Assembly: GCF_026616895.1 (NCBI RefSeq)
Contig: NZ_JANYME010000006.1
Location: 62,001 to 126,000 of the forward strand
Length of the DNA stretch: 64,000 nucleotides
From: Campylobacter sp. MG1
Lineage (GTDB): Bacteria; Campylobacterota; Campylobacteria; Campylobacterales; Campylobacteraceae
Direction: 5' to 3'
Below, piece by piece: positions 29,600 to 37,482 of this stretch; position 1 is the stretch's first letter; every line of letters begins with the position of its first letter. The notes under the pieces are model-generated. The model was not told the DNA's origin and did no database searches. It saw nothing but the letters and a program-made list of their open reading frames with translations. A program made the position numbers and the translations under genes.

Positions 29600-30794
29600 A
29601 AAAAGAATAAAAAGTGATTATTTTAAAAAATGGGATGATTTTTTATGTATAGGTATAGAAGAAATAGATGAAGAACATAGAATGTTTTTTGAACTAATTG
29701 ATAATGCTACCTATGCTGGAGAAATTGGTTATAAGGAATTTTCTATTGCTTTTCAAAAATTAATGAGTCATATTGTGTGGCATTTTAAAAATGAAGAAGA
29801 ATATATGAAAAATAAATCTATTAGTTCAGCATATATAAGTACTCATAATTATATACACGCACAATGTTTATATGAGCTTAGTAAAATGCATGATGCTATA
29901 GTTATGAAAGATAGTGAAGATGGTATGTTTTATCAAAAAGAATTAGCTTATAGTGTATTATGCTTTGTAAATAACTGGTTGGTTTTTCATATTTTAAGCG
30001 AAGATTACAAAATAAGTAAACAAATAGAGCATATAGAAGAAGGGTATAGTCCTAAAGAAGCTTATGAAATGCTTGAAAGTGAAGTAAGTGCTAATGTAAA
30101 GATTTTAACATCAGCATTGTCTAATTTATTAAAAATATATGAAGTAAGAAATGAAAAATTAGTAGAAGTTGAAGCAGATATTACAGCTAGACTTGAAAAA
30201 AAAGAAAAACAACTTCAAGAGCAAATTCAAGAAAATAAGAAAAAATCAATCACAGATGAATTAACAGGTTTATATAATCGTCGTTATGCTATGAATGTTT
30301 TGAATAATATATGGAGTATATATCAAGACCCAACTTGTTCTATCATACAAATTGATTTAGATAAATTTAAAGAAGTTAATGATACATACGGTCATCATTC
30401 AGGAGATTTGGTATTAAGGCAGTTTTCTAGTGCTGTTAAGTATTTTTTTGAAACTGATGATTTGTGCAATAAATATAGTAATAAAGATATGATTTGTTTT
30501 TGTCGTTTAGGTGGAGATGAATTTTTAGTAATATTGCAAAAATATTCTTTGGATGAGGCTATTAAGATAGCAAATAATTTACATACTGTAATAAATAATA
30601 TTGAAGTTTTTAATGAGTATAAGAAAGTAATATGGCGTGGTAGTGCAAGTATAGGAGTAGCGTGTAGAAATGCTGATAATCAAGACTTTGAAAGTGTCTT
30701 AAGAGCTGCTGATACTTATTTATATAAGGCAAAAGATAGTGGTAGAAATTGTGTTCGTTCAATGCTACACGAGATAGGGGGGGGGTGTTTCTAG
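29589..30794 (+). CDS. Bacteriohemerythrin-GGDEF diguanylate cyclase with G9 tract at its 3' end
   Basis: Likely oxygen- or redox-controlled maker of cyclic di-GMP, 401 residues. Residues about 14-145 form a hemerythrin domain with the full di-iron ligand set: H30, H61/H65, E69, H86, H90, H134 and D139 (HxxxE, HxxxH and HxxxxD spacings kept). A charged coiled coil at about 186-222 leads to the GGDEF domain (DELTGLYNRRY; LGGDEF with GGDEF at 308-312). No RxxD inhibitory site. The domain ends near KDSGRNCVR; the last residues GGGCF come from a run of nine G, whose length sets the tail. The start lies inside the upstream GGDEF gene. Confidence 0.92.
   Translation: MENRKRIKSDYFKKWDDFLCIGIEEIDEEHRMFFELIDNATYAGEIGYKEFSIAFQKLMSHIVWHFKNEEEYMKNKSISSAYISTHNYIHAQCLYELSKMHDAIVMKDSEDGMFYQKELAYSVLCFVNNWLVFHILSEDYKISKQIEHIEEGYSPKEAYEMLESEVSANVKILTSALSNLLKIYEVRNEKLVEVEADITARLEKKEKQLQEQIQENKKKSITDELTGLYNRRYAMNVLNNIWSIYQDPTCSIIQIDLDKFKEVNDTYGHHSGDLVLRQFSSAVKYFFETDDLCNKYSNKDMICFCRLGGDEFLVILQKYSLDEAIKIANNLHTVINNIEVFNEYKKVIWRGSASIGVACRNADNQDFESVLRAADTYLYKAKDSGRNCVRSMLHEIGGGCF
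30777..30785 (+). repeat. Poly-G tract (G9) in the 3' end of the hemerythrin-GGDEF gene
   Basis: Nine consecutive G in DNA where G runs are otherwise rare. With nine G the protein ends GGGCF; with eight it would end GGGVSRALLKA; with ten, GGGVFLEHY. Such tracts are the usual phase-variation element of Campylobacter. Confidence 0.9.
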
Positions 30795-30813
30795 AGCATT
30801 ATTAAAAGCTTAA

Positions 30814-30850
30814 GGATTAAACTTCTAAATATAGAAGTTTAAAATAATCC
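30814..30850. terminator. Stem-loop between convergent GGDEF and oxidoreductase genes
   Basis: TTAAACTTCTA pairs with TAGAAGTTTAA around AATA, and outer GGATT/AATCC bases extend the stem with a small bulge. It lies after the plus-strand stop and covers the stop codon of the minus-strand gene. There is no strong T run; a two-way terminator is likely. Confidence 0.6.
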
Positions 30851-31954
30851 TTTTATTCCGAATAATTTATATTGCCATTTTATCTCGGTGAATTTCTTTA
30901 ATAAATTAGCTATGTTACCACTTAATTCATTACCTAACACAAAGGCAACTGAATATTTTTCACTAATAGAACATACACTACCTTTATCTGTGTATGTAAA
31001 TTTTTCATTAAATGTTTTACCACTTAGTCTAGCTTTAATACTTCTAGCCACATAAGCACCTTGCTTACAAGCTATTTGTGCTGTTGGTGCAAATGGTCTA
31101 TCGTTATTCATAATTAAAGAACAATCTCCTAATATGTAACAATTATTATAATTTGGAGCTTGTAAAAATTCATTTACTTTAACTCTATTGTTTTTTTGTT
31201 CAAAAATACTATTAGCCATTACATTATTACCTTTAACACCAGCTGTAAAAATAATATTATTTGAATTTATAAAAGTATTTTCATCATTTAGATATAATCT
31301 ATTGCCTATTTTTTTGATAATTTTGTGTGAACTTAGGACATTTACGCCTAAATTTTCTAAATAATCCCTAGCTTTTTTAGCTAAATTTTTGCTATACATA
31401 GGTAGGATTTCATCCATAGCTTCTACTATAGTAATTTTAGCTTCTAAATCTAATTCATTACACATTCTAGCTAACGAACCACATAGTTCAACACCACTAA
31501 ATCCAGCACCACATATTACAATGTGTTTATTTTCTTCACCTTCTTTTTTTAAATTTTCAAAGATAGCTTTTTGTGTTTTTAATGTATCTTCATAATTTCC
31601 AATCTCATAACAATCATCTAAACCTTGTATGCCAAAAGTATTTTTTGAAGCACCAATACCTACATAAATTTCATCAAAATCATAATTAGTATTTTCGCAA
31701 TATAATTTATTAGCTTCTATTTTTATAGCCTTATCTTTTATTATAGTTACTTCGTTTGGAACTATTTCTTTTAAATTTATTATTATATCTTTATCATTCT
31801 CTTTAGCCGCAATTTTGTGTAATTCAGTTGTTTTATAGTGAAAGGTATTATCATTAATTAATAAAAATTCAGCACTTTTTAATGTCTTTTTATCTAAATT
31901 TTTTAATATTGTAAGATTAGCATATCCAGCACCTAGAAGTATAATTTTTTTCAT
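30839..31954 (-). CDS. FAD-dependent pyridine-nucleotide oxidoreductase, NDH-2-like
   Basis: 371-residue flavoprotein of the type II NADH dehydrogenase group. The FAD-binding GAGYANL is at the start (residues 8-14), the NAD-binding GAGFSGVEL near 149, and a second FAD contact LGDCS near 275 followed by PTAQIACKQGAYVA, which matches the NDH-2 PxAQxAxQQ region. It could pass electrons from NADH to quinone without pumping protons, or act as another disulfide/quinone reductase. AAAGGAG precedes the ATG. The start overlaps the stop of the AMIN-domain gene by 4 bases. Confidence 0.8.
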   Translation of the reverse strand: MKKIILLGAGYANLTILKNLDKKTLKSAEFLLINDNTFHYKTTELHKIAAKENDKDIIINLKEIVPNEVTIIKDKAIKIEANKLYCENTNYDFDEIYVGIGASKNTFGIQGLDDCYEIGNYEDTLKTQKAIFENLKKEGEENKHIVICGAGFSGVELCGSLARMCNELDLEAKITIVEAMDEILPMYSKNLAKKARDYLENLGVNVLSSHKIIKKIGNRLYLNDENTFINSNNIIFTAGVKGNNVMANSIFEQKNNRVKVNEFLQAPNYNNCYILGDCSLIMNNDRPFAPTAQIACKQGAYVARSIKARLSGKTFNEKFTYTDKGSVCSISEKYSVAFVLGNELSGNIANLLKKFTEIKWQYKLFGIKGLF

Positions 31955-32571
31955 TCATTCTCCTTTATAATTAATGTATAGCCATTTTTTATTTTTTCAA
32001 ATTTATAATCATCGATATTTTTTAATTTTATTACAATGCGATAAAAATCTTTATGCACTCCAGTATAAATTTCTTTTATATTATCCTTATCAATATTATA
32101 TTTTATACTTTTTAGCTTTATATTTTTATTAAAATCCATAATTATTCTATATGGATTTTTTACTAAATTATGTTGCAGTAGTTTATTTTTAGTGTTAATT
32201 ATAATATTACTATCATTTATAACAAAACTAAATTCATTACCTATATTATATATTTGTTCTTTTTTATTTTGCATTGAATCATCAATTAAATTCATTTCGT
32301 CAAAATTCTCAGGTAAATTTATAGATATATATGTATTTTTTGTAATTATATTTTTATTTATATTTATTTTTTGCTTTATTTTTTTACCATTATTATCGGT
32401 GTATAATATTGTTACACTATCTATATTTTTAATATTTTCTGGGGCTTTAAATATTATATCTTTGAATAAATTTTTATTTTCATTCGTAATTTCTATATTA
32501 TCCTTAGGTAAAAATGGATTTTCTCTAGCAAATAAATTTATACAAATTAATAAAAAAAATATTTTTTTCAT
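31951..32571 (-). CDS. Secreted AMIN-domain protein
   Basis: Periplasmic protein of 206 residues with signal peptide MKKIFFLLICINLFA, followed by ENPFLP. The last 90 residues resemble an AMIN domain (NPYRIIMDFNKN ... VHKDFYRIVIKLKN), a fold that binds cell wall in amidases and secretin pilots. It has no amidase domain, so it may place or recruit other envelope proteins. It sits between the radical-SAM gene (8 bases upstream) and the oxidoreductase gene. Confidence 0.8.
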   Translation of the reverse strand: MKKIFFLLICINLFARENPFLPKDNIEITNENKNLFKDIIFKAPENIKNIDSVTILYTDNNGKKIKQKININKNIITKNTYISINLPENFDEMNLIDDSMQNKKEQIYNIGNEFSFVINDSNIIINTKNKLLQHNLVKNPYRIIMDFNKNIKLKSIKYNIDKDNIKEIYTGVHKDFYRIVIKLKNIDDYKFEKIKNGYTLIIKENE

Positions 32572-32579
32572 AAAAATCC

Positions 32580-33833
32580 TTATAAATCTTTTCTAAAATA
32601 CGCTCTTACCAAGTCCATATTAATATAAAATTCTTTCATCAAAACAAGTGCTAAATATTTTCCAAACTCTGTATTATAGATTATATTATCTTCAAAAACA
32701 ATAGCATTTGAATATTTTAATCCTTTAAATTTATAACCAAGGTAGTTAATTAAATCACATTTATAGGTATCATTTATTTTTTTTACATTTATTTTACCAC
32801 TGAATAATTCAGTTAAAAACACATAATCAATTACATCATTATCATTGAAATTTATATGTGCTATATTTGCATTTTTTTTATTTAATATTAAATTTTTATA
32901 TTCATCTAGCTTAAATGCATTTATTAAAAGTTTGTTATTAGTAAATGAAAATGCACCACTTCCAGCACCGATATACTCGTGGTGAGTGCTTACATATTCA
33001 TCATTAAATTTAGTTTTATTTTTTGAAAAGCTCCAAGAATTATTTTGCTTATAATCTTTAAACATATCACAAATTATTTGATAATATTTTAATTCGTTAT
33101 TATTATTGTCTATACCAAATTTTGCACTTATAGCATCTTTTGTAATGTTTGATTTCATAAGTGGATACATTGTGATTTGCTCTGGTGCTATGTTTTTTGC
33201 GATATTAATATCATTTAATAACATTTTTTCACTTTGAAATGGAAAGTTGAAAATTAAATCTATGCTAAAAGTAGGTAGTATTCCTATAGCATTTTCAAGT
33301 TTTTTTATAAGTTCTTTGTGATTACCAAATTTTTCCAATCTACTTGTTTTTTGTAAAATTTCATCGTCAAAACTTTGTATGCCACAACTAAGTCTATCAA
33401 TTAAACCTACAAAATCTTTTAAAATTTCAGGTTTTATATGATTAGGGTCAGTCTCACATGAAATTTCTTTGATATTAAATAGCTCTTTAACTAAAATTAA
33501 GGTTTTGATTAATTCTTTTTCATTTATTAATGTTGTACCACCACCTACATAAAGAGTGTTAAAGTTGTATCCATAATCTTTTAGTTGTTTTAATTCTATT
33601 CTTAAAATTTCAAAATATTCTTTGCATTTTTGCTCATCGTAAGCAAATTTATGAAAGCTACAATAAGGACAAAATGTATGACAAAATGGTATATGAATGT
33701 ATAGCATTAATTCATTATTGTGTGTAGATTGTTTATTTATTTGTTCATTTTGTTTGAATTTAAATTTTTGTTTTAGTTGTTTTTTTAGATAGTTTTGAGA
33801 ATAACTCAGTGTTGTTTTTTGTATGAAATTCAT
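32580..33833 (-). CDS. Radical-SAM protein of the coproporphyrinogen III oxidase (HemN/HemW) family
   Basis: 417 residues. The radical-SAM cluster motif CxxxCxxC is C51, C55, C58 in YIHIPFCHTFCPYCSF; VGGGTTL and CETDPNHI follow, as in HemN and HemW. An extra basic N-terminal stretch of about 40 residues precedes the motif. Family members either make protoporphyrinogen without oxygen or (HemW) carry heme; I cannot decide which from the sequence. AAAGG lies six bases before the ATG. First gene of a three-gene minus-strand operon. Confidence 0.85.
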   Translation of the reverse strand: MNFIQKTTLSYSQNYLKKQLKQKFKFKQNEQINKQSTHNNELMLYIHIPFCHTFCPYCSFHKFAYDEQKCKEYFEILRIELKQLKDYGYNFNTLYVGGGTTLINEKELIKTLILVKELFNIKEISCETDPNHIKPEILKDFVGLIDRLSCGIQSFDDEILQKTSRLEKFGNHKELIKKLENAIGILPTFSIDLIFNFPFQSEKMLLNDINIAKNIAPEQITMYPLMKSNITKDAISAKFGIDNNNNELKYYQIICDMFKDYKQNNSWSFSKNKTKFNDEYVSTHHEYIGAGSGAFSFTNNKLLINAFKLDEYKNLILNKKNANIAHINFNDNDVIDYVFLTELFSGKINVKKINDTYKCDLINYLGYKFKGLKYSNAIVFEDNIIYNTEFGKYLALVLMKEFYINMDLVRAYFRKDL

Positions 33834-33973
33834 ATATAACCTTTAAAATAATTTAAACAACCGCATTAGTTTATAAAAATTCCATTAATAAAGGTAATAA
33901 AATTTTTTCTGTAATTTTATTAAAAATAATAATAAAAATTATAAATAATAAGTATTTATCAAATATTAACTAT

Positions 33974-33981
33974 GGGGGGGG
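33974..33981 (+). repeat. Poly-G tract (G8) upstream of the 34018 gene
   Basis: Eight G following TAT in an otherwise AT-only spacer, 36 bases before the chosen ATG. A -10-like TATAAA lies about 35 bases upstream near 33940, which would put the tract in the 5' leader. Length change could alter leader structure or promoter activity. Confidence 0.85.
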
Positions 33982-34017
33982 TATTATTGTGATAAATTTA
34001 TTATGAAAGGAACTTTT

Positions 34018-34758
34018 ATGAAATTTGAAAAGAAAGTTATTTTAGGTTCAATAGGTGGATTTATTACCACCGCTTTAGGTATTATTGCTGTGTTTTTTCC
34101 TAGTGTTTTTAACCTTGAGAAAAAAACTATGGAAGAGATTAATATTTTCATTAAATCTCAAGCTGATGTTGATAATCTAAGAAAGGCTATTGAGAAAAAT
34201 CAAGGTAAGGTAGTAAAGTTAAATGTCACATATTGTTATTATTATTACGACTATGATGAGTCAAATGAGCTTAGAACTGTTGGAGATTATAATGAAAAAA
34301 TTGACAAGTATAATATTGAATATAAAGATTTTTGGTTAAGTGGGGCAAGAAATTGTTTGCTAACAGAAGAAGGGTGTAAATTTAATGAAAATGGCCTAAC
34401 ACAGGGTGTTGTATTATATGGTGGTGTTGAAATAGGCGATTATCTACACGAAAATGAAGGAGAGGGTAGTTTGGTTTTTAGAAACAATTATAAAGACATT
34501 GATGATAATAGATTTTTTTACTTATCAGTTCCGCACGAAACTAAAGGTAAATATGCTTGGAAATTTAATAATGATGAAGAGGGATGTATTAAAAGTAGCG
34601 ACCCAAACTTACAATACAGAGAACTTATTAAAGAAACTTTAACAGGTACATTTTATGTAAATGAATTAAAGGATAGGTTAAGAGAGGGTGAAGGAACGGA
34701 TTTAGAAATAGAACTTGACCCACTTACTAAAAAAGAACTTACATTAAGGGATTATTAA
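34018..34758 (+). CDS. Hypothetical membrane-anchored protein, 246 residues
   Basis: Not recognised. ATG 34018 is chosen because AAAGGA lies six bases upstream; ATG 34003 in the same frame has none. One N-terminal membrane helix (about 8-30: ILGSIGGFITTALGIIAVFF) is followed by an outside-facing or cytoplasmic domain rich in Tyr, Asp and Glu, with a CYYYYDYDES stretch and three further cysteines (RNCL, EGCKF, EGCIK) that could form disulfides. The C-terminal part is acidic. It is preceded by a G8 tract and shares one base with the next gene. Confidence 0.8.
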   Translation: MKFEKKVILGSIGGFITTALGIIAVFFPSVFNLEKKTMEEINIFIKSQADVDNLRKAIEKNQGKVVKLNVTYCYYYYDYDESNELRTVGDYNEKIDKYNIEYKDFWLSGARNCLLTEEGCKFNENGLTQGVVLYGGVEIGDYLHENEGEGSLVFRNNYKDIDDNRFFYLSVPHETKGKYAWKFNNDEEGCIKSSDPNLQYRELIKETLTGTFYVNELKDRLREGEGTDLEIELDPLTKKELTLRDY

Positions 34759-35111
34759 TGAAAAGATTATTTTTATTATTTTTTATTTTACCTTTATTTG
34801 CTGCTGATGATTTGGTATTTATTGAAACATATAGCGATATTGTGGAAACTAGAGGCGAATATATCGTAGAATTGAATGATTTTATGCCAGATTTTAAAGA
34901 AGTTCAAATTATTAAAATTACAAGTAACGATGATGAGGTTAGTATAGGAAATGTGGTGGTTAATAGAAATAATTGCAAGCTAAAAAATCCATTAAAAAAT
35001 GAAGTAAAATTAAAATTTGGCGAAAGCTTATTTTTTAAACATAATTGTAGTAGCGTATTAGAAATTAGCCTTGATATAAATGATGGAAACTATGTTTATA
35101 GAATGCAATAA
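34758..35111 (+). CDS. Hypothetical secreted protein, 117 residues
   Basis: Not recognised. A signal peptide MKRLFLLFFILPLFA is followed by a short beta-rich domain with two cysteines (NNCKLKN and HNCSSV) that may be bridged. The ATG overlaps the stop of the upstream membrane protein, so the two are coupled and may work together in the envelope. A strong terminator ends the pair. Confidence 0.8.
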   Translation: MKRLFLLFFILPLFAADDLVFIETYSDIVETRGEYIVELNDFMPDFKEVQIIKITSNDDEVSIGNVVVNRNNCKLKNPLKNEVKLKFGESLFFKHNCSSVLEISLDINDGNYVYRMQ

Positions 35112-35138
35112 TCGTGATTTTATCACGATTATATTTTT
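35108..35138 (+). terminator. Rho-independent terminator after the 34758 gene
   Basis: ATAATCGTGAT and ATCACGATTAT form a perfect 11-bp stem with a TTT loop, followed by ATTTTTT. The stem starts within the stop codon. Confidence 0.92.
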
Positions 35139-35463
35139 TAAAGAATATAATTGATATCTAAAAAATTACTTAATAAATAAAATCAAATTAGTAAGATATT
35201 GTCAATAAAATTAGAATTTTTACATAAGTATTTTTATGAAAAGATAAATTGATATTATTTTTTTTAAATTTAAAATATATTTATTGTATTCTAAATTTTT
35301 AATCTAGTTATTAATCTTTATAATAATCTAGTTAAAATATGTTTGAGTATTAAATATGTTATTTATAAGACAATTTATTTTTTAAATGTGATTTATATGA
35401 AATTTATGTTTTTTATTTTAAAAATATTTTTAAAAAATTAATTTTAATTTAAGTTTTAAATTG
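35139..35463. other. AT-rich gene-free spacer before the tRNA cluster
   Basis: About 325 bases, almost all A and T. I see no reading frame, hairpin or RNA gene in it apart from the tRNA promoter at its right end. Confidence 0.6.
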
Positions 35464-35469
35464 TATAAT
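35464..35469 (+). promoter_or_regulatory. Promoter -10 box of the tRNA operon
   Basis: TATAAT preceded by TTG (an extended -10, TGTATAAT) lies 25 bases before tRNA-Lys, with T-rich periodic sequence upstream. Spacing and sequence fit a strong stable-RNA promoter. Confidence 0.75.
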
Positions 35470-35493
35470 TCAAACTTATTTTTAATTTTTAGT

Positions 35494-35569
35494 GTCTTGT
35501 TAGCTCAGCAGGTAGAGCATCTCACTTTTAATGAGGGGGCCGTTGGTTCGAATCCAACACAGGACACCA
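35494..35569 (+). tRNA. tRNA-Lys (anticodon TTT)
   Basis: 76 bases with encoded CCA. Acceptor GTCTTGT pairs with ACAGGAC (one G-U). The anticodon loop is CTTTTAA closed by TCTCA/TGAGG. The T arm is GTTGG-TTCGAAT-CCAAC. A normal lysine tRNA. Confidence 0.95.
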
Positions 35570-35588
35570 TTCTTTTTGATCCAGGTTT

Positions 35589-35664
35589 GACCCTTTCGTC
35601 TAGTGGCTCAGGACGCCATTCTCTCCGTTTGGAAACGAGAGTTCAAATCTTTCAAGGGTCGCCA
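35589..35664 (+). tRNA. tRNA-Glu-like gene with abnormal anticodon arm (apparent CTC)
   Basis: 76 bases with encoded CCA. Acceptor GACCCTT/AAGGGTC is perfect, with G before CCA; TCGTCTAG...AGGAC is the glutamate-type D arm; the T arm GAGAG-TTCAAAT-CTTTC is sound. The anticodon arm is not: CCATT-CTCTCCG-TTTGG pairs only at its three outer positions, and base 37 is C instead of a purine. Read by position the anticodon is CTC, unexpected in an AT-rich genome where TTC is normal. A normal version would need CCAAA opposite TTTGG. It may be a decayed copy, a modified isoacceptor or a sequence error. Confidence 0.7.
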
Positions 35665-35666
35665 TC

Positions 35667-35742
35667 GGTCGCTTAGCTCAGTTGGTAGAGCGCCACCCTT
35701 ACAAGGTGGATGTCATAAGTTCGAGTCTTATAGCGACCACCA
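35667..35742 (+). tRNA. tRNA-Val (anticodon TAC)
   Basis: 76 bases with encoded CCA. Acceptor GGTCGCT/AGCGACC, anticodon arm CCACC-CTTACAA-GGTGG, T arm with TTCGAGT loop. All arms pair well. Confidence 0.96.
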
Positions 35743-35757
35743 TTCTTTTTATTGGTT

Positions 35758-35834
35758 GCGGCGGTAGTTCAGCTGGTTAGAATATCGGCCTGTCACGCCG
35801 GAGGTCGCGGGTTCGAGCCCCGTCCGCCGCGCCA
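35758..35834 (+). tRNA. tRNA-Asp (anticodon GTC)
   Basis: 77 bases with encoded CCA. Acceptor GCGGCGG/CCGCCGC, anticodon loop CTGTCAC, T loop TTCGAGC. Its high G+C stands out against the AT-rich surroundings, as usual for stable RNA. Confidence 0.97.
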
Positions 35835-35878
35835 TTTTATTAAAATTTTCTAATCATTGTTTGTTAATTTTGTAGATA

Positions 35879-35904
35879 ATTAAGCTATTGATAGCTTAAT
35901 TTTT
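35879..35904 (+). terminator. Terminator of the tRNA operon
   Basis: ATTAAGCTA pairs with TAGCTTAAT around TTGA, followed by TTTT. It lies 44 bases after tRNA-Asp and covers the stop of the converging DUF1090 gene. Confidence 0.85.
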
Positions 35905-36255
35905 GTATTCTGATTTGATTTGTTTTATTTGATTTTTTAGTTCTTTTTTCTTATTTTTATATTCCATTTTATTCATATTTTTTTTATTGTTTTTTAGTTC
36001 ATCAAGTTGTTTTTCTAATTCTTTTATTTTTTCTTTTTTTTGATTTTTTAATTCTATATAATCTAAATTCTGTGACTTATTAACATTACTACATTTATAT
36101 TGAATATTATTTATAGCGTTTTCTAGTCCTTTTATACGATTATGATTGTTATATTTTTTAGCGTATTCTAATTCTTCTTGTAATTTTTGAATTTTATATT
36201 CACAATTTGCAAATGCAAAACCTATTAATGTTGTAATTAAAAAAAAATTTTTCAT
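35896..36255 (-). CDS. Secreted DUF1090 (YqjC-like) coiled-coil protein
   Basis: 119 residues with signal peptide MKNFFLITTLIGFAFA. The mature part begins CEYKIQKLQEELEYAKKYNNHNRIKGLENA and continues to a second cysteine (YKC), matching E. coli YqjC/DUF1090, including the Cys spacing and AKxxNNxxRxxGLExA pattern. The C-terminal 55 residues are a Lys/Glu coiled coil. Periplasmic, function unknown. Follows the cysteine synthase gene after 10 bases. Confidence 0.85.
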   Translation of the reverse strand: MKNFFLITTLIGFAFANCEYKIQKLQEELEYAKKYNNHNRIKGLENAINNIQYKCSNVNKSQNLDYIELKNQKKEKIKELEKQLDELKNNKKNMNKMEYKNKKKELKNQIKQIKSEYKN

Positions 36256-36265
36256 TATTTACCCT

Positions 36266-37294
36266 TTATAAAATTGTATATCCAATTAAATTTATATGAT
36301 TGCTTAAAAATCTTTCTTCGCTTTCTAATTTTTTAGTTAAATCAGTGCTTAAGTATTTTTTGTTATCATCGGCAAAAACCGATATGCAAACCATATCTTT
36401 ATGAATTTCTTTTGCTTTAACGCAACCTAAAAAATTAGCTCCACTTGAAATTCCAACTCCAAGTCCTATTTTTGCTAATTTTTGAGCCATTATGATACTA
36501 TCTATATCATTTACTATGATTATATCATCAAGTTCATTTAAATTTACTATGCTTGGCACAAATCCATCTCCTATACCTTGAATTTTATGTTCTGAATTTT
36601 GACCTGGTATACTCATACTAGCACATCCTTCAGGTTCAAGTGGACAAATTTTTGCTCCTAATGGTTTTAATATTTTACCAACCCCCATTATGGTACCACC
36701 AGTTCCTACACCGGCTACAAAACATTCTGGTTTTAGATTGTGTTTTTTAAGTGTATTTATGATTTCATTTGCTGTATTTTCATGAGCTTTTATATTGTTT
36801 AAATTATCAAATTGATGAGGCAAAAATACTTCTTTTTCTTTTTCATTTTCTAATAAAATTTTATTTAAAAAATTTTCTCTTTTTCTTTTAGCACTTTCAT
36901 TGGCTAATTTTACAGCTCCTTCAAATCCACCTTCTAAAGCACTTACTTCTCTTAATTTTGCTCCATAGCTTTTTATTAATTTTTTACGCTCTTCACTCAT
37001 CCAACAAGGCATAAAAATTTCTACTTCAACACCTAAAAAAGCGCCTAAAGCAGCAAATGCTATACCTGTATTGCCACTAGTTGCTTCTGCTATACTCATA
37101 TTTTTGTTAAATTCTTTGTTTTTAATTGCATCTTTAATAATTTGCAATGCCATTCTATCTTTTATCGAGCCACTTGGATTAAAATATTCTAATTTAAAAT
37201 AAGATTTGGATTTTACACCTTTGTAAGTATAATCAATCGCAACTAGTGGAGTATTACCTATTAGTTTTTCATATTCATGAATTAAATCAAGCAT
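36266..37294 (-). CDS. Cysteine synthase (PLP-dependent)
   Basis: Makes L-cysteine from O-acetylserine and sulfide. 342 residues, longer than the usual 300-320. The PLP lysine is K45 in GSIKDR, the substrate loop SGNTG is at 73-77, and the phosphate-binding GTGGT lies near 198. GISSGAN near 288 is also typical. The CysK/CysM distinction and a possible cystathionine beta-synthase-like role are not settled. The extra length comes from an insert near residues 135-150 (KRKRENFLNKILL region). AAAGGT precedes the ATG. Confidence 0.88.
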   Translation of the reverse strand: MLDLIHEYEKLIGNTPLVAIDYTYKGVKSKSYFKLEYFNPSGSIKDRMALQIIKDAIKNKEFNKNMSIAEATSGNTGIAFAALGAFLGVEVEIFMPCWMSEERKKLIKSYGAKLREVSALEGGFEGAVKLANESAKRKRENFLNKILLENEKEKEVFLPHQFDNLNNIKAHENTANEIINTLKKHNLKPECFVAGVGTGGTIMGVGKILKPLGAKICPLEPEGCASMSIPGQNSEHKIQGIGDGFVPSIVNLNELDDIIIVNDIDSIIMAQKLAKIGLGVGISSGANFLGCVKAKEIHKDMVCISVFADDNKKYLSTDLTKKLESEERFLSNHINLIGYTIL

Positions 37295-37482
37295 TTTTTA
37301 CCTTTGAAATATTTTTTTTGATTATATCTAGTTTTTAAAATAAAAAATAAAATTTATAAAAATACTTTTAATACCTACTTATTTGATAAAATATAAAATA
37401 TTATAAAGATAATGAAAAAAAATATCATATTATAATTTTTTTGTGATAGAATATAAAAATTATTATCAATGAAGGATATCAA

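Noticed and set aside
35461-35676. Frame of 71 residues over the tRNA cluster
   Set aside because: It runs through tRNA-Lys and the Glu-like tRNA; the bases are explained by tRNA structure.
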